From the NCBI GenBank assembly GCA_023014365.1, contig JAEBUN010000003.1:3033118-3097117 (forward strand): DNA of 64,000 nucleotides. The letters are read 5' to 3'. Source of the DNA: Lepiota brunneoincarnata (taxonomy: Eukaryota > Basidiomycota > Agaricomycetes > Agaricales > Agaricaceae). Shown here piece after piece: positions 35,148 through 46,672 of this stretch. Position 1 is the stretch's first letter, and each line of letters starts with the position of its first letter. Both the position numbers and the translations under genes were made by a program. The notes below the pieces were generated by a model. It saw only the letters and a list, made by a program, of their open reading frames with translations. It ran no database searches and had not been told where the DNA came from.

Positions 35148-36960
35148 GGTTTTTGTGGTCGGTGACTACATCAATAGTAAGAGGGGCACCCTCAAGATAG
35201 TGCCGCCAGATACGAAAAGCCTCGAATATCGCCAGGAGTTCCTTGTCGTGGGTGTCATAATTAAGTTCGGCCGTGTTAAAGGTGCGGGAATGGAATGCAA
35301 CGGGGTGAACCTCTCCGTCATCGGTGATGATAGAGAGGATAGCCGCAAGGGCGTAGTCGGAGGCGTCGGTCTCGACAATGATCTGAGCGTCGGGGGCCCA
35401 AGGAGTGAGGACGGGGGCGGATATGAATGCTTCTTTCAGGGAACTGAAGGATTCGCGGCATTCGTCGGTGAAATTCCATTTCACATCTTTGCGGGTGAGG
35501 CGGGTGAGCGGAACGACGATGTCGGAGTAACCGTGAATGAAGCGACGGTAGAAATTGGCGAAACCTAAGAAGGACTGGATGTCCTTGACTTTCTTAGGTT
35601 CAGGCCACTCCTGGATGGTCTTGACCTTGGATTGGTCCATTTGGAGACCGTCGGGGGAAAGAATGTAGCCGAGGTATTCCACTGTGTCAGAGTGGAATTG
35701 GCATTTGTCGGGGCGGGCATATAGGCCATGTTGTCGGAGCCGCTTGAGGACCTCCTTGACTTGGTCACGATGGATACTATGATTGTCGGAGTATATCAGA
35801 ATGTCGTCAAGGTAAATAGTAACGCAGACGTCGAGCATGTCCTTGAATATATTGTTCATGAACCGCTGGAAGGTGGTGGGGGCATTGGTGAGGCCGAAAG
35901 GCATAACCATCCATTCGAAGGAGCCATAGCGGGTCCGAAAGGCAGTCTTCCATTCGTCGCCGTCAGCAACGCGGACTAGATGGTAAGCGTGACGGAGGTC
36001 GATTTTGGTATATACGCGAGCTTTGCGAGGGGAGTCTAAGAGGTCGGAGATGAGCGGAAGGGGGTAGCGATCCTTCTTGGTAATACGGTTGAGACCTCTA
36101 AAATCAACACATAAACGGAGGGAGCCGTCCTTTTTCTTTACGAAGAGGACCGGGGCTCCATGAGGAGAAGTGGAGGGGCGAATGAAGCCAATAGACAAAT
36201 GTTCGTCAATGAAATCACGTAGAGCTCCAAGCTCTGATTGTGAAAGAGAGTAAATGGTACCGACCGGAGGTTGACCGCCGTCCTCTAGGTTAATCTGGAG
36301 GTCGTAAGGGCGGTGTGGAGCGAGTGTGTCAGCACGCGATTTACTGAAAACATCGGCGAACTCGTGGTATTCCTCGGGGATGGACGAGAGGTCAGTCGGG
36401 TCTTCGGAGACAGAAGAAGACGCGGCCGATGCGGAGGCGGCGGAGAGGTTAATTCGGAATTGTTGGGAGCCAGGGAGCTTGGCAGCGCGGATAAAGGCAG
36501 GAGCGTTTATCAAGGATATGTGCGGTTTCGCAAGGGGGACAGATTGGGACGAGGTCCCGGACAGGGGTGGTGAGCCTAGGTCAGGAGTGTCAGGGGTGGC
36601 CATAAGCGGGGCCGATGCGGGTGCGACGCAGGTAGAGACGGAAGCAGGATTCTCGAGTAGGGATGGCCGGAAAGTAATACTGCCCAAAGCCCAGTCAATC
36701 AATGGATTGTAGCGGGTGAGCCAGTTGTGTCCTAAGACCACAGAACAGGAAGAGTCGAGCCGGGTGACATAAGTGTCCAAGATAATAGATTCACCGGAGG
36801 GGAAAGATACAGGCAGTTGCGCAAGCTCCGTAATGTAGGCATTTGAGGTCCCATCAAATAACCGAAGTTCAATAGCCGGGATGGACGAGGTTGGAATACT
36901 ATGAGAACGAACGAAAGATGAGTCCACAAAACAGTGAGTAGAACCACTATCAACAAGAGC
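35071..36960 (-). pseudogene. pol: pol, protease, reverse transcriptase and RNase H part
   Basis: It opens with ALVDSGSTHCFVDSS (retropepsin) at about 36930-36960. The reverse transcriptase shows SLRLCVDFRGLNRITKKDRY, IDLRHAYHLVRV, MPFGLTNAPTTFQRFMN and the catalytic YLDD. RNase H shows ETDASDYALAAILS and HDKELLAI. After HKNLEYFCTTKILT the frame runs at about 35111-35122 directly, one frame off, into text (ALPADPTASAHLASP) that belongs much further along in related elements. About 60-70 codons, including the end of RNase H, seem deleted. The length lost is estimated from memory of the family. Confidence 0.85.
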
Positions 36961-37199
36961 TTTGAAAGGAGAAAGAGAAGAGAAATCAGAACTAACTACA
37001 TTGTCCGTTACAGAAAGCGGGTCCGAAGCGGAGAGTACGGAAGCGGAAACAGAAGATAAAGAAGTAACTACAGGAGAAGTTAATGTAATGTGAAAAGAGT
37101 TCGGGTCGGAAAGAGCGGACGCATTGAGACGGAAACTCTCTGAGGCACAGCAGAGTTCAATGCGATCCTCAGTCTGTGCAGAGGCCTGAGGACCGCCGA

Positions 37200-38606
37200 C
37201 TATTTTTCCGAGCTCGGGAGAGTCGGCGCGTCTGTCTCGGGAAGCTGAGCCTGTCGGCCTTTAGCCTTGGCATCAGGGAATTTCTTCTTGTCGCAGTTGG
37301 CAGCCCTGTGATTGGGATCTGCGCAGACAAGGCAGAGGTTATTGTCGAAACGTCGTTGACGTTCCTCAGGGGTTAATTTACCGTCCTTACCAAGTTTACT
37401 AGTAAGGTCGGACTTTGGGCGGGGCCGATTTCTGACTGGCAGGACGGGTTGGGCGGATTGCCCTTGAAGCTGTTGTTGGGGGTGCTGTCCTTTGTTGTTA
37501 TTGGCAGGCTTGGCGGCAGGTTGCGGGTTGGTCGAGGTGGAAGGGGATGGGTTACCTCCAGGTTTCCTAGAGGTGGTCGGGTCCGAAGCGGCTTTGGCGC
37601 GGGCCTTCTTGCGTTGGCGTTCCCAGTAGCGAGCGTCGATCTTCATCGCTGCTGCTCGCATTTCGATGAAGGTGTCGGGCTTGCCGTCGGGCCGATTGGA
37701 CAGAATGTCCTGGATGCGGTCGGGGAGGCCTTTAGTAGTAGCGGTGACAGAATACTTCGTCACCCCAGCGGAGTTGGCCAGCTAGGCGGAGGAAAGTCGA
37801 CGTTGTAGACGGCGATCTTCTCGTCATAGCGCATTCGGAGGGAGTCGAGCTGCTCAGCAGCTTCTCCGGTCGGATCCGCGGGACCGAAATTGGTCTGCAG
37901 TTCCAGGGTGAACTGGTCCCAGTCCTCGATCCAGTTGTGCATTATTCCGTGGTTGTCGGCCTCGTCGAGGCCGATCTCGAAGTGTTGCTGTGCCATGCCT
38001 GTGAGGTATGTCAACGCAAAGTTGACCTTGGTGGCGGGGATAGCAAACTGGGCTGGGTTGGTACGGAAATAGAGTCGGCATTGGAAGAGGAAGGGTTTGA
38101 GTTTGGCGGGGTCGGAACCTGTAAAGATGTCAGGTTCGCGAGCTTTGGTACGGGGAGTTCGAGGAGGCTGTGGGGCTTGAGAGTTCCCACGGCCGTCCAT
38201 TTGATCGGCTATGTGTTGGAAAACTCGGAGTATGAGTCTATCATGGTCGTCTCGGGTGTTGCCAGGTGGGATGTTGTTGTTGTTGTCGCCGTTGTCTGAT
38301 GGTTCGTCGTCGCCCGGGAGCCCGTCCCCATTGTCAGGGTAGTCGTCGGGATCACCTAGGGTCGCTGGGATCATGATTGGGGTCGGGGCCGTCGTCGGGG
38401 CCGTCGGGAGTCCGGAATACTGAAGGTTGTATCTCTTCAGAGAACCGGTCTGGGGTCGAGGGTGCGATCGATTGTTGGTGAGAGCGAGAAGCCCTCAGGG
38501 AGTCGGGTTGCAGTTCCTCGGAAGGAGGTTGTCGAGTGATGCGTTTGCTACGGCGAGCAGCTGGAGTTACCAGAGTGCGAGTACGGGTAACTGTTCGAGA
38601 GACCAT
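37200..38606 (-). pseudogene. gag: gag with CCHC knuckle, several frameshifts
   Basis: It starts MVSRTVTRTRTLVTPAARRS at 38606. A shift near 38360 leads to an acidic stretch and the gag core (KAREPDIFTGSDPAKLKPFL, NPAQFAIPATKVNFALTYL, WDQFTLELQTNFGPADP). Two more one-base shifts, near 37790 and 37745, are needed to reach KGLPDRIQDILSNRPDG. Then comes a Pro/Gln-rich linker and CLVCADPNHRAANC (CX2CX4HX4C). Damage here contrasts with the clean antisense gene at the other end of the element. Confidence 0.8.
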
Positions 38607-38659
38607 GGTTAGAAAAATTCAGAGTGTGGTGGACAGGAGGAGTTTGAGTCTGATAATAC

Positions 38660-39311
38660 TGTTAGAGCCGGTGCGGGTCAGGGACCGAAGCGGAGGGTCG
38701 GGGTGGTATCCTTGGTATAAGGTAACCGGGGGACAGGGCGAAGTCAGTACGTAGACTTCGGGACCGAGGCGGAGTACGTCGGGCGGGGGGTTGGACTTGC
38801 GGCCTCAGCTTATGTGCTGTGCCCTCCTACTGTCCTAGTCCGTATTTCAGGAAGTCAGAGCCGAAGCGGAGCGAGGCAGAAGAGAGGAGAGGATATGGAA
38901 CAGGGAGCTGGTCCGCTGCTCGATTCGATTATCAGACTGAGGAGTACAAGCCAAGTACCTACGGTATATATACTACTGGCCTTACGAACTATGACTCGTA
39001 CTGACTACGTGCGGAGTGAAGCGGAGACCCATATGGTTACAAACGGATTACAAACGAAATGGAGACCGGTACGGGTATGGAGACTGGTAACGTATCTTGA
39101 CTACGGACGGGAAATGGAGACGGGGAAATAGAGACAGCGAGGTTCAGGTGACCACGGCACGTGTGGAGGTGGTCGCGTGATCAGGGCAGTGGGTTGCGGT
39201 CGGAGTGAGTCGGGGCTGAGTCGGAGGGCAGAGGGTTGTTGTGTGGAACACACGTGGAGTCGAGAAGCCGAAGTTTAAGTGATTAGACTTATAGTTGGCA
39301 TGGATATGACA
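38660..39311 (-). repeat. 5' LTR of the chromovirus
   Basis: 652 bp and nearly identical to 31737-32387. On the minus strand the internal bases right after it are GTATTATCAGACTC, the position of the tRNA primer-binding site. I could not assign the primer. Confidence 0.9.
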
Positions 39312-39539
39312 AGATGTGAGATAGGAAGGACTGGAGCTCGAAAACCACACATTGGGGGATTTCCCTGTTCAGGGAACTTGTTCGGCTATGCTGCTCATCA
39401 GCCTCATTCCTTGCTTCTTCCAATGGTGTTCTAGAGGGAAAGGGTCCCACATTCTCTGTGAGGGACAGGTAGCTTATGCTGCTTTCAAATCTCTAGAGTA
39501 TTGTCCTGTCTAGCTTTTTTGTTCTTTGTTGAATGCAGT

Positions 39540-39794
39540 CAGAATGACAGATTCATAACATATCCTACCAAATTTGCCAAAACTTTGCAATATTATTCAA
39601 CAGTCAGGAGCTACACAACACTTAGCTGACACATTGGGCCCTCAGAAGGCCTGATTGCCATTGTCAAGGATACCATGAAGAAGCGTGGTATTACAGGCCC
39701 CTACTTAGGATGTTCTACTTTGATGTTCGGAAATGCTGCCAAGGCTGGAGTACAGTTTGTAAGCTATGAGCACTTCACGCAGAAATTGGTATAT
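39540..39794 (+). pseudogene. Mitochondrial carrier fragment (tricarboxylate-carrier-like)
   Basis: It reads ITYPTKFAKT, the carrier signature Px[DE]xx[KR] with Lys in the acidic place. A stop (TGA near 39625) follows, then GPSEGLIAIVKDTMKKRG and GNAAKAGVQFVSYEHFTQKL. These match the second repeat of citrate/tricarboxylate carriers of the inner mitochondrial membrane. Only about 80 codons can be followed. It borders the right end of the chromovirus, and no matching part lies to the left of that element. Confidence 0.65.
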
Positions 39795-40315
39795 CCTCAG
39801 GTATCTTCAGATCATGTTTCACTTGAGGTTCTCTCTTTCTGCAGTATTTAAACAGGGAAGGCCAGTGCACCCTGGCACCTACAATTAGGGATTTCAATTT
39901 GTTGCCCCTGCATGCAGTAATGTTCATGCAGGTTGTAGACAGCAGAGACTTGGGTGCTGGATGTAGCAGTAGGGTATGATTTACTTGTTAGCGGTTATGG
40001 TAAGTGACCTGTTTTGAATAAAACTTGAGGAGCTGAACAACAGGGTGATATCACAGCAATTTCATGGATCTTGGTCCTTGCACGAAAGTCAGTTCCTTCC
40101 TGGCATTCTGCTCTCAGTTATCTCAATATTGTTCAGGGGTGCTGCTTCTGAAAACTTTGCGAATACATCATGGCTGAACCTCTCCAGAGGAAGCACGACC
40201 GATGGATGCACTGGTCTCAGAGCCTGCTCATTAAGGGCAGTGTAGCATCCCTAACCAAAACAGAAGGACAACCACAACCCGCAGCTGGCACCTCAAACCA
40301 TGGGGGACATGACTA
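39795..40315. other. No gene recognised
   Basis: CpG-poor. It may hold remnants of the carrier gene, but nothing I can align. It ends where the tandem duplication starts. Confidence 0.35.
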
Positions 40316-43300
40316 GTGGCAATAGCTCTGATGCCAATGTGTGGCCATGGCTCTGGCCAATATTGATTACCATTCCCATCCGAACTTGTCCACTTGTGAA
40401 TGTGGAGGTGTCCATCAGAAACTCCCTTCTTGAAGGCTCAGGGCAGGTCCATAGAAGAGCCACATGGAGAAGGTGTTGATTGGCATATACTGTATTCATA
40501 CTCTGCACCTCCTTCCAGCCCCAAGATGAGGGTTCCCACTCTCAGGCTTTTTTGCCACTACTAATTATTTTTAGTGGTCAGCTGAGGCTTGGCCCACCCC
40601 AAAATATAAGAACCTCTTAACTGGATCAACTTAGTTGATTCCACAGATTTTTGGGCCTAAAGGGCAGGCCGAGGCCACGTTAAATGCCAGCCCCACTTTG
40701 TGGGAGTCAATACAGAGAATGCTTGTAAGAGTCCACCACAGGATATCCACTCAGGAGCCCAATTTGCAAGTGGAGAAATTGAAGTGAGGGGCATGGAGCT
40801 TCCCTTCAAATGATTGACAGGCAGATTGTATGATTGTAAATATATGGTGGTTCAATGAACCCCCTATCAAACCTCCTGTAAGCTCAACTAATTAAATGGG
40901 CACACTCAGTCAGTCATGTGAAGATATCAAACTGTACAACTTGTTGTACATGGTGGGGTCAACAATAACAGCAATGGCAAGTCTGATCATCTAAGAAAGC
41001 TTACCACTTTTGACTCTGATATCATTCCACTGCCACCCACCAAATGAGAGCTACAGTACCCCATGGGTGAGGGTCCCTCCTAGAGCTCCTACACAAGAGC
41101 CATAGGAATATGGATATTCCAACCAGTTGAAATTGCTTATTGGGTGTTCAACTGTAAACATTGGTGCAGGGGCTACCATAATGATGATCACCACTGAAGC
41201 AACCCCCAAAAAAAAGCTCAGCCTCAGCCAACTCATGACCTCACACCCACAACATGATTGATAGAGAGCAAGGCAGGTGATCAACTAGGATTCCATCCAG
41301 TACGTTGCGGCTTTGGACAGCTGGTATAGAAGATGCCAGCTTCTGCAAGTTCGACAGTTATGCCACAGATGCTCCAAGGGTACCCCAGATGGCATCATTT
41401 TGTCAATTGAACCAATTTAAAATATGATGGGGTTCTGCATATAAGGGCCTGCATCTAAGGATGCAAAACCCCAACAATTGGTTTGTGCACTGTTATCAAC
41501 CCCCCCCCCCTGGTACATCGGTGCAGAGTCATCCCAGTCTCATTCTGCTTGCTTACCAGCACACTTAAACTAGCATCTCATTACTTCATGCCAACATATA
41601 CAAATGTCATGGCTGCAACTTGCATATGCTATTCTCTTGCATACATTCAGAACCTGTACAATACAGGTGAAGACAGGTCCCAGCTCGAAAATTTGATCAG
41701 GGCATTCCATGGTATTCAGGCCCTTGATCCAATGGATCCCAACTCTTTCTTCCACATCATCAGCTACCATGGAGAGCCTTTCCACAGACAAGGAACAACA
41801 GATCCAACATGGTGGGGAGGCTATTGCTGGCACACCACCATCTTGTTCCCCACCTGGCACTGAGTATATCTCCTTTGTCTTGAGGATGGCAGTAGCTCTG
41901 ATGCTGATGTGTGGCCATGGCTCTGACCAATATTGATTACCATTCCCATCCGAACTTGTCCACTTGTGAATGTGGAGGTGCTCATCAGAAACTCCCTTCT
42001 CAGAAGCTCAGGGCTGCCCCATAGAAGAGCCATACAGAGAAGGTATTGATTGGCATATACTGTATTCATACTCTGCACCCCCTTCCAGTCCCAAGATGAG
42101 GGTTCCCACTCTCAGGCTTTTTTGCCACTACTAGTTATTTTTAGCAGTTGGCTGAGGCTTGACCCACCCCAAAATATAAGAACCTCTTAACCAGATCAAC
42201 TCAGTTAATTCTGCAGATACTTGGGCCTAAGGAGCAGGCTGAGGCAATGTTAAACACCAGCACCACTTCATGGGAGTCTGTGGAGATGATGTTCACAAAA
42301 GTCCACCACAGGATATCCACTCAGGAGCCCAATTTGCAAAAGGAGGAATTGAAGTAAGGGGTATGTACTTCTTACTGCCACCTTCAGATATTTGACAGGC
42401 AGATTGTATGATTGTAAATAGATGGTGGTTCGATGAACCCCCTATCGAACCTCCCTAAGTTCAAAGCTAAATTAATGGGCACAGTCAGTCATGTGAAGAT
42501 ATCAAACCATATAACCTGTCATGCACTGTGGGGTCAACAATACAGGAACAGCAATGGCAAGTCTGATCATCTTACAAAAGCTTATCACTTTCAATTATGA
42601 TGCCACTCTGCCACTACCCACCAAATGAGAGCTACAGTACCCCACAGGTGAGACTCCCTCCCAGAGCTCCTCTACAAGAGCCATGGGAATAGGGATATTT
42701 CAATCAGCTGAAATTGCTCATTAGATGTTCAGCTGTGATTATTGGTGCAGGGACTACCACAATGATGATCACCACCGAAGCAACCCCCAAAAAAAAGCTC
42801 AGCCTCAGCTGACTCATGACCTCACACCCACAACATGATTGGTAGAGAGCAAGGCAGGTGATCAACTAGGATTCCATCCAGTACATTGCAGCTTTGGGCA
42901 GCTGGTATGGAAGATGCCAGCTTCTGCAAGTTCAATAGTAACACCACAGATACTCCAAGGGTACCCCAGATGGTGTCATTTTCTCGATTGAACCAACCTC
43001 AAACATGATGGGGTTCTGCACATATAAGGGCCTGCATCTAAGGATGTGAAACCCCAGCAATTGGTTCACACACCATTATCAAACCCCCCCCCTGGTATGT
43101 CAGTGCAGAGTCATCCCAGTCTCATTCCACTTGCTTACAAGTGCACTTTGACTAGCATCTCATTACTTCATGCCAACATATACAAACATCATGACTGCAA
43201 CTTGCATATGCTATTCTCTTGCATACATTCAGAACCTGTATGATACAGGTGAAGACAGGTCCCAGTCGAAAATTTGATCAGGGCATTCTGTGGTATTCAG

Positions 43301-43470
43301 GCCCTCAATCCAAAGGATCCAAACTCTTTCTTCCACATTGCCGGCTACCATGGAGAGCCTTTCCTTGGACCAGGAACAACAGATCCAACATGGTGGGGAG
43401 GCTATTGCTGGCATGCCACCATCTTGTTCCCCACCTGGCACTGAGCTTATCTCCTTTGTCTTGAGGATGT
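40316..43470 (+). repeat. Tandem duplication of about 1.57 kb
   Basis: Unit 1 (about 40316-41887) and unit 2 (about 41888-43470) align throughout with many scattered differences. For instance, AATAGCTCTG at 40321 and AGTAGCTCTG at 41891 are 1570 bases apart. Each unit ends with the 5' coding exon of the tyrosinase gene. Shared landmarks are CTCAGGCTTTTTTGCCACTA, CCCAAAAAAAAGCTCAGC and a C-run near 41502 and 43085. Each unit also has CATATAAGGGCCTGCATCTA (near 41438 and 43021), a TATA-like element upstream of the exon. Confidence 0.85.
41590..41882 (+). pseudogene. Duplicated 5' tyrosinase exon (unit 1)
   Basis: [20 protein letters not shown], then [20 protein letters not shown] and [10 protein letters not shown], give the first copper-binding region. 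An in-frame TGA (41861-41863) replaces the Arg codon expected after WH. The same change is in unit 2, so the mutation came before the duplication. Text ends at the unit border. Confidence 0.75.
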
Positions 43471-44197
43471 GCTATGAAGCATCTCAGGTTGTCAAAATGT
43501 CACTATCTCATTCTGGGACAAGCTGGCCAACATAGGTACTGACCCTTCCCAGCCAATCCCATCCATTCTTACCTCCCCTACATTTGAACTCAACAGTTGA
43601 AACAATAGCCTGTTATACTTGTACAAGCTCCAATAAGCTCTGGAGGAGCAAGTTGAAGGTACAAATGAGCGTTACAGCAAACACAAGGGATATGAGACTG
43701 TTCAATACCCACTCTCAGGCTTAGTAGGAACCCCAGAGGATAGAGAGACCATGAGGATCCACAATGCACACTGGCAGGATCAAGAACTGAACACCCAAAT
43801 ACTCAATGCCAATGTGGCCAATTGGTTGGAAGGTACAGTCAAAATCACACCTGATGGGAACCCAGATACCAGAATGCCTGATACCTATTCTGTTACCATG
43901 CGGTACTTGTGCAGTCTCCAAGCACCCAATTACACAGTCTTCTTGAATACGGATTCTCAAAATCAATGGATCACAGAACATGGGGGTGTGGAGCATTCCT
44001 ATGTTGCAATGGAAAGTGCACACAATGCGATCCACCTTTCTGTTGGAGGTTTTTATCAGGGGGGAGTGTATAATGCCAATCCCATCAGGGGTACCAATGG
44101 TGACATGGGCAATAATGAGATGGCAGGCTTTGATCCAATATTTTACTTCCATCACTGCTTCTGTGACTACATCTTTGCAGTATGGCAGAAGGAGAAG

Positions 44198-44581
44198 TCT
44201 TATCAGAAGTCTTATCAGAAGGACAGTTATTTTTACTTTACATTCCCATGTCACTATGAAACCATCAGTAGTGTACATCAGAAGAACTATTCTTAGTTAC
44301 ACCTCATGCCTCTTATCTCTGACTCATAGCTACTTGGGTCCAGACCATTATAATAGGAACACAGCCACACTTAGAAGTATATAAGGATACAGTACATTAC
44401 CTTGTATCTCTATCTTACTGTTATAAAGTTCTTGCCTCTTATACCTCTTTGCCCTTAAACCAGCTGGACTATAGTGCTCCATTGTCTCCAAGTCATGCCT
44501 AGTAGGACAGGACCAAGTCTGTATAGATATCCTGTGTCGAATGCTGTGCTACTCAAGAGTGAACCCCTAACCTGGGTAACA
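44198..44581 (+). mobile_element. Solo LTR (384 bp) in the tyrosinase gene, AGAAG duplication
   Basis: Same family as the LTRs at 7287-7674 and 10926-11688, with shared CCAGACCATTATAATAGGA-like, CTATCTTACTGTTATAAAG and CAGTAGGACAGGACC-like text. It starts TCTTATCAG, where the relatives have TGTTATCAG, and ends GGGTAACA. AGAAG flanks both sides (44193-44197 and 44582-44586). Confidence 0.85.
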
Positions 44582-44769
44582 AGAAGGGGCTCACAAAACA
44601 TGGTAGCTTAACTGTCATCAAAGACTATGCCAGAATGATCTTGAAGGAAGGGCAGCCACTGAACTACCCCATTGGAACCCATATCAATATGTCCACACCC
44701 CTCATCCTGTTTGAAAAACCCAGTGGAGGTTATTATGACTTGGACGATATGACCAATATTGAGAATGAC

Positions 44770-46244
44770 TAGGGCTGCTGAAGTTTGGTTCAGAACTTCA
44801 GTTCAAACCTGAACCTTCTGAACTGAACCCAAAGGTTCAGTCCAGTTCAGGTTCAGGTTCAAACCTTGGCCTGCCAACTTGGTTCATGGTTTAGGCATAA
44901 GTATAGGGAGCCTGAATGCATTTGAATGCACTGTGGCAACTAGAGAAGGAGTGGAAGGGAGGCAGCATGATGTTTGGCCTATATGTCAGGAACGATAGCA
45001 CCAATTAGCTAGCAGTTTTCACCGTTCAATAGCCATTGTCAACGGCTCTCGAACATGCCACTTTGCATTCCGATTGACCCACTCCTTCCCTCATCATCAC
45101 CATCAACATCCCCCACCTTCCATCCTCATTTGGTGACCTCACACCATGCTGTTGGTTGCATTGTTACCACCATTCCATGCAGAGTTTCAAGTGGTTCTCA
45201 TGCCCTATAGCAAAGCTTGAACAATGCACTCTTTGTGGAGGAAAATGCATTTTGGTGTATATCACCACTTCCACACAGATGTCTCTATTCTGGGGCCATT
45301 TCCCAACACCTTGGGACATGCCAGCCCACATCTGGAAGGGCTCTACCTCATCTTTCCAATGAGCTCACTCATGTCTGGCTGTGCTTGGCAGTTTCCTTGC
45401 AATTTAAAGATCTTTGTCACTCCCATCACCTCTTCTCCCTTGCTGGTCCTTATTTACCTAGATACCCTATTTACTCTTTGGCTGTCACATATATCACAGT
45501 AGTTCTTTTGCATTGTACAATCCATTTGCTGTTCAGATGATTCTGATTGATGTAAATTAACTCACCCTGTAGCCACCCAAATACACATTGGCACTGCAGT
45601 GGCAGTGCTACTTGATTATGTGCTGCTTGATTATCCAATATTGACCCTGGTGGGCCATTGTTGATTTTCATTCTGTTCTCACTTTTTTCCTCCCATGATA
45701 TGTTCCAAGAGTCAGATGAGTATTTAAGTGCTGATATTGAACCAGTTGAAGATGTTATAGTACAGTGAGCAAGTAAGTTCTTTTCATTGGAGAGCCTCAT
45801 TGTTTTACTGATTTATTATTTGGCTCAGCCATGTCAGGTTTCCAGCTCTTGGGTGTATGGCAAGAGACTATTTGGCAGGATCCTCAGTAGCCTCTAAGAG
45901 AGTATACTTACTTGCAACTTTCTCAGAGCTAATATCTTTACAGCTTTACAAAATGCAAAAGATGGATATAGGGCTGGAATTCTAGGTGATGGAGTGGAAT
46001 TAAAGAATGGGAACCTATAGAATAGATCTTTGAATAGTTTAATTATAAAATAAACTTTGATTTGGCCATTTTTTAAAAAAGTTCAGGGTTCAAACTGGTT
46101 TGAACCCTGAACTGAACTTGCTGAACCAGGTTCAGGGGGTTCAGTTCAGGTTCAGGTCCAGGTTCAGAAATTCTGAAAGGGTTCAGGTTCAGGTTCAGAC
46201 CAAAGGGGTGCTGAACCAAACTGAACTGAACTTTGGCACCCCTA
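44770..46244. mobile_element. hAT-like non-autonomous element (1475 bp), AGAATGAC duplication
   Basis: The ends are imperfect inverted repeats, TAGGGCTGCTGAAGTTTGG at the left and the complement of CAAAGGGGTG...GGCACCCCTA at the right (TAGGGGTGCCAAAGTTCAG). AGAATGAC stands on both sides (44762-44769 and 46245-46252), and 8-base duplications are the hallmark of hAT transposons. Both subterminal regions carry runs of GGTTCAG/CTGAACC units (44795-44865 and 46080-46225), which could bind a transposase. The middle has no open frame with a transposase motif, so the element depends on another copy. No second copy is in the window. Confidence 0.85.
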
Positions 46245-46672
46245 AGAATGACCTGGGTTATACCTATGGTCCGGGCTCCCGTGATCCTAGGATCCGTACT
46301 CCTATCGATATGAGCAAAAAAGCCCCCATAATCCTCACAAAGAGGATACATGGGATCAACCGCGCTCAATATGAAGGTTCTTTTGTCATCAGATTGTATG
46401 CCGAGGGACATGATGGCAGGGAGGTCGAGGTTGGTAGGGAGGCGGTCTTGAGCCGTTGGAGCGTGAAAGGTTGTGCCAATTGCCAGAGTCACTTGGACGT
46501 GGAGGCGTTCGTCCCCATCGACGAGGTGATGCTGGGGATACTCCAGGGTCCCGGGAGGAAGGAGGGTATCAAGTGGTGGGCAGAGGTTCAAACTCGTGAT
46601 CAGCTTCGGAGGCCTCCAACTGCTCCCCGTCGAGGCGACGAGCCAGAGCCTCCCAAGGTCGGAGATCTTTAA

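Larger units (their letters stand above)
31737..39311 (-). mobile_element. Chromovirus (Ty3/gypsy LTR retrotransposon), degenerate
   Basis: Two nearly identical LTRs (651 and 652 bp) flank gag and pol, both coded on the minus strand, with a chromodomain at the end of the integrase. The order is gag, protease, reverse transcriptase, RNase H, integrase, chromodomain. Gag has at least three frameshifts, and pol has an internal deletion. An additional gene is coded on the plus strand next to the 3' LTR. The bases flanking the element are CAATC on the left and AGATG on the right, so no target duplication is visible. The two sides belong to different genes (esterase, mitochondrial carrier). This suggests recombination between two copies rather than simple insertion. 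The near identity of the LTRs suggests it is young. Confidence 0.9.
43160..46672 (+). pseudogene. Tyrosinase gene carrying two insertions
   Basis: Tyrosinase hydroxylates monophenols and oxidises diphenols to quinones for melanin, using two coppers. Copper site [21 protein letters not shown] and [13 protein letters not shown] codons at 43442-43444 and 43475-43477 stand where Arg is expected. PLSGLVGTPEDRETMRIHNA leads to site B: ESAHNAIHLSVGG, GDMGNNEMAGFDPIFYFHHC. After FAVWQKEK a solo LTR (44198-44581) interrupts. Then GLTKHGSLTVIKDYARMI runs to IEND, where a hAT-like element (44770-46244) interrupts. The C-terminal part resumes with DLGYTYGPGSRDPR and ends at TAA 46670-46672. Removing each insertion with one target repeat restores the frame at both sites. 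The C-terminal exon after 46245 is rich in CG while the exons before are poor in it. The gene is dead in this copy. Confidence 0.85.

Noticed and set aside
44770..46244. The possibility that the GGTTCAG-rich insert is a telomere-like or centromere repeat
   Set aside because: The exact 8-base duplication and inverted TAGGG ends fit a transposon insertion much better.
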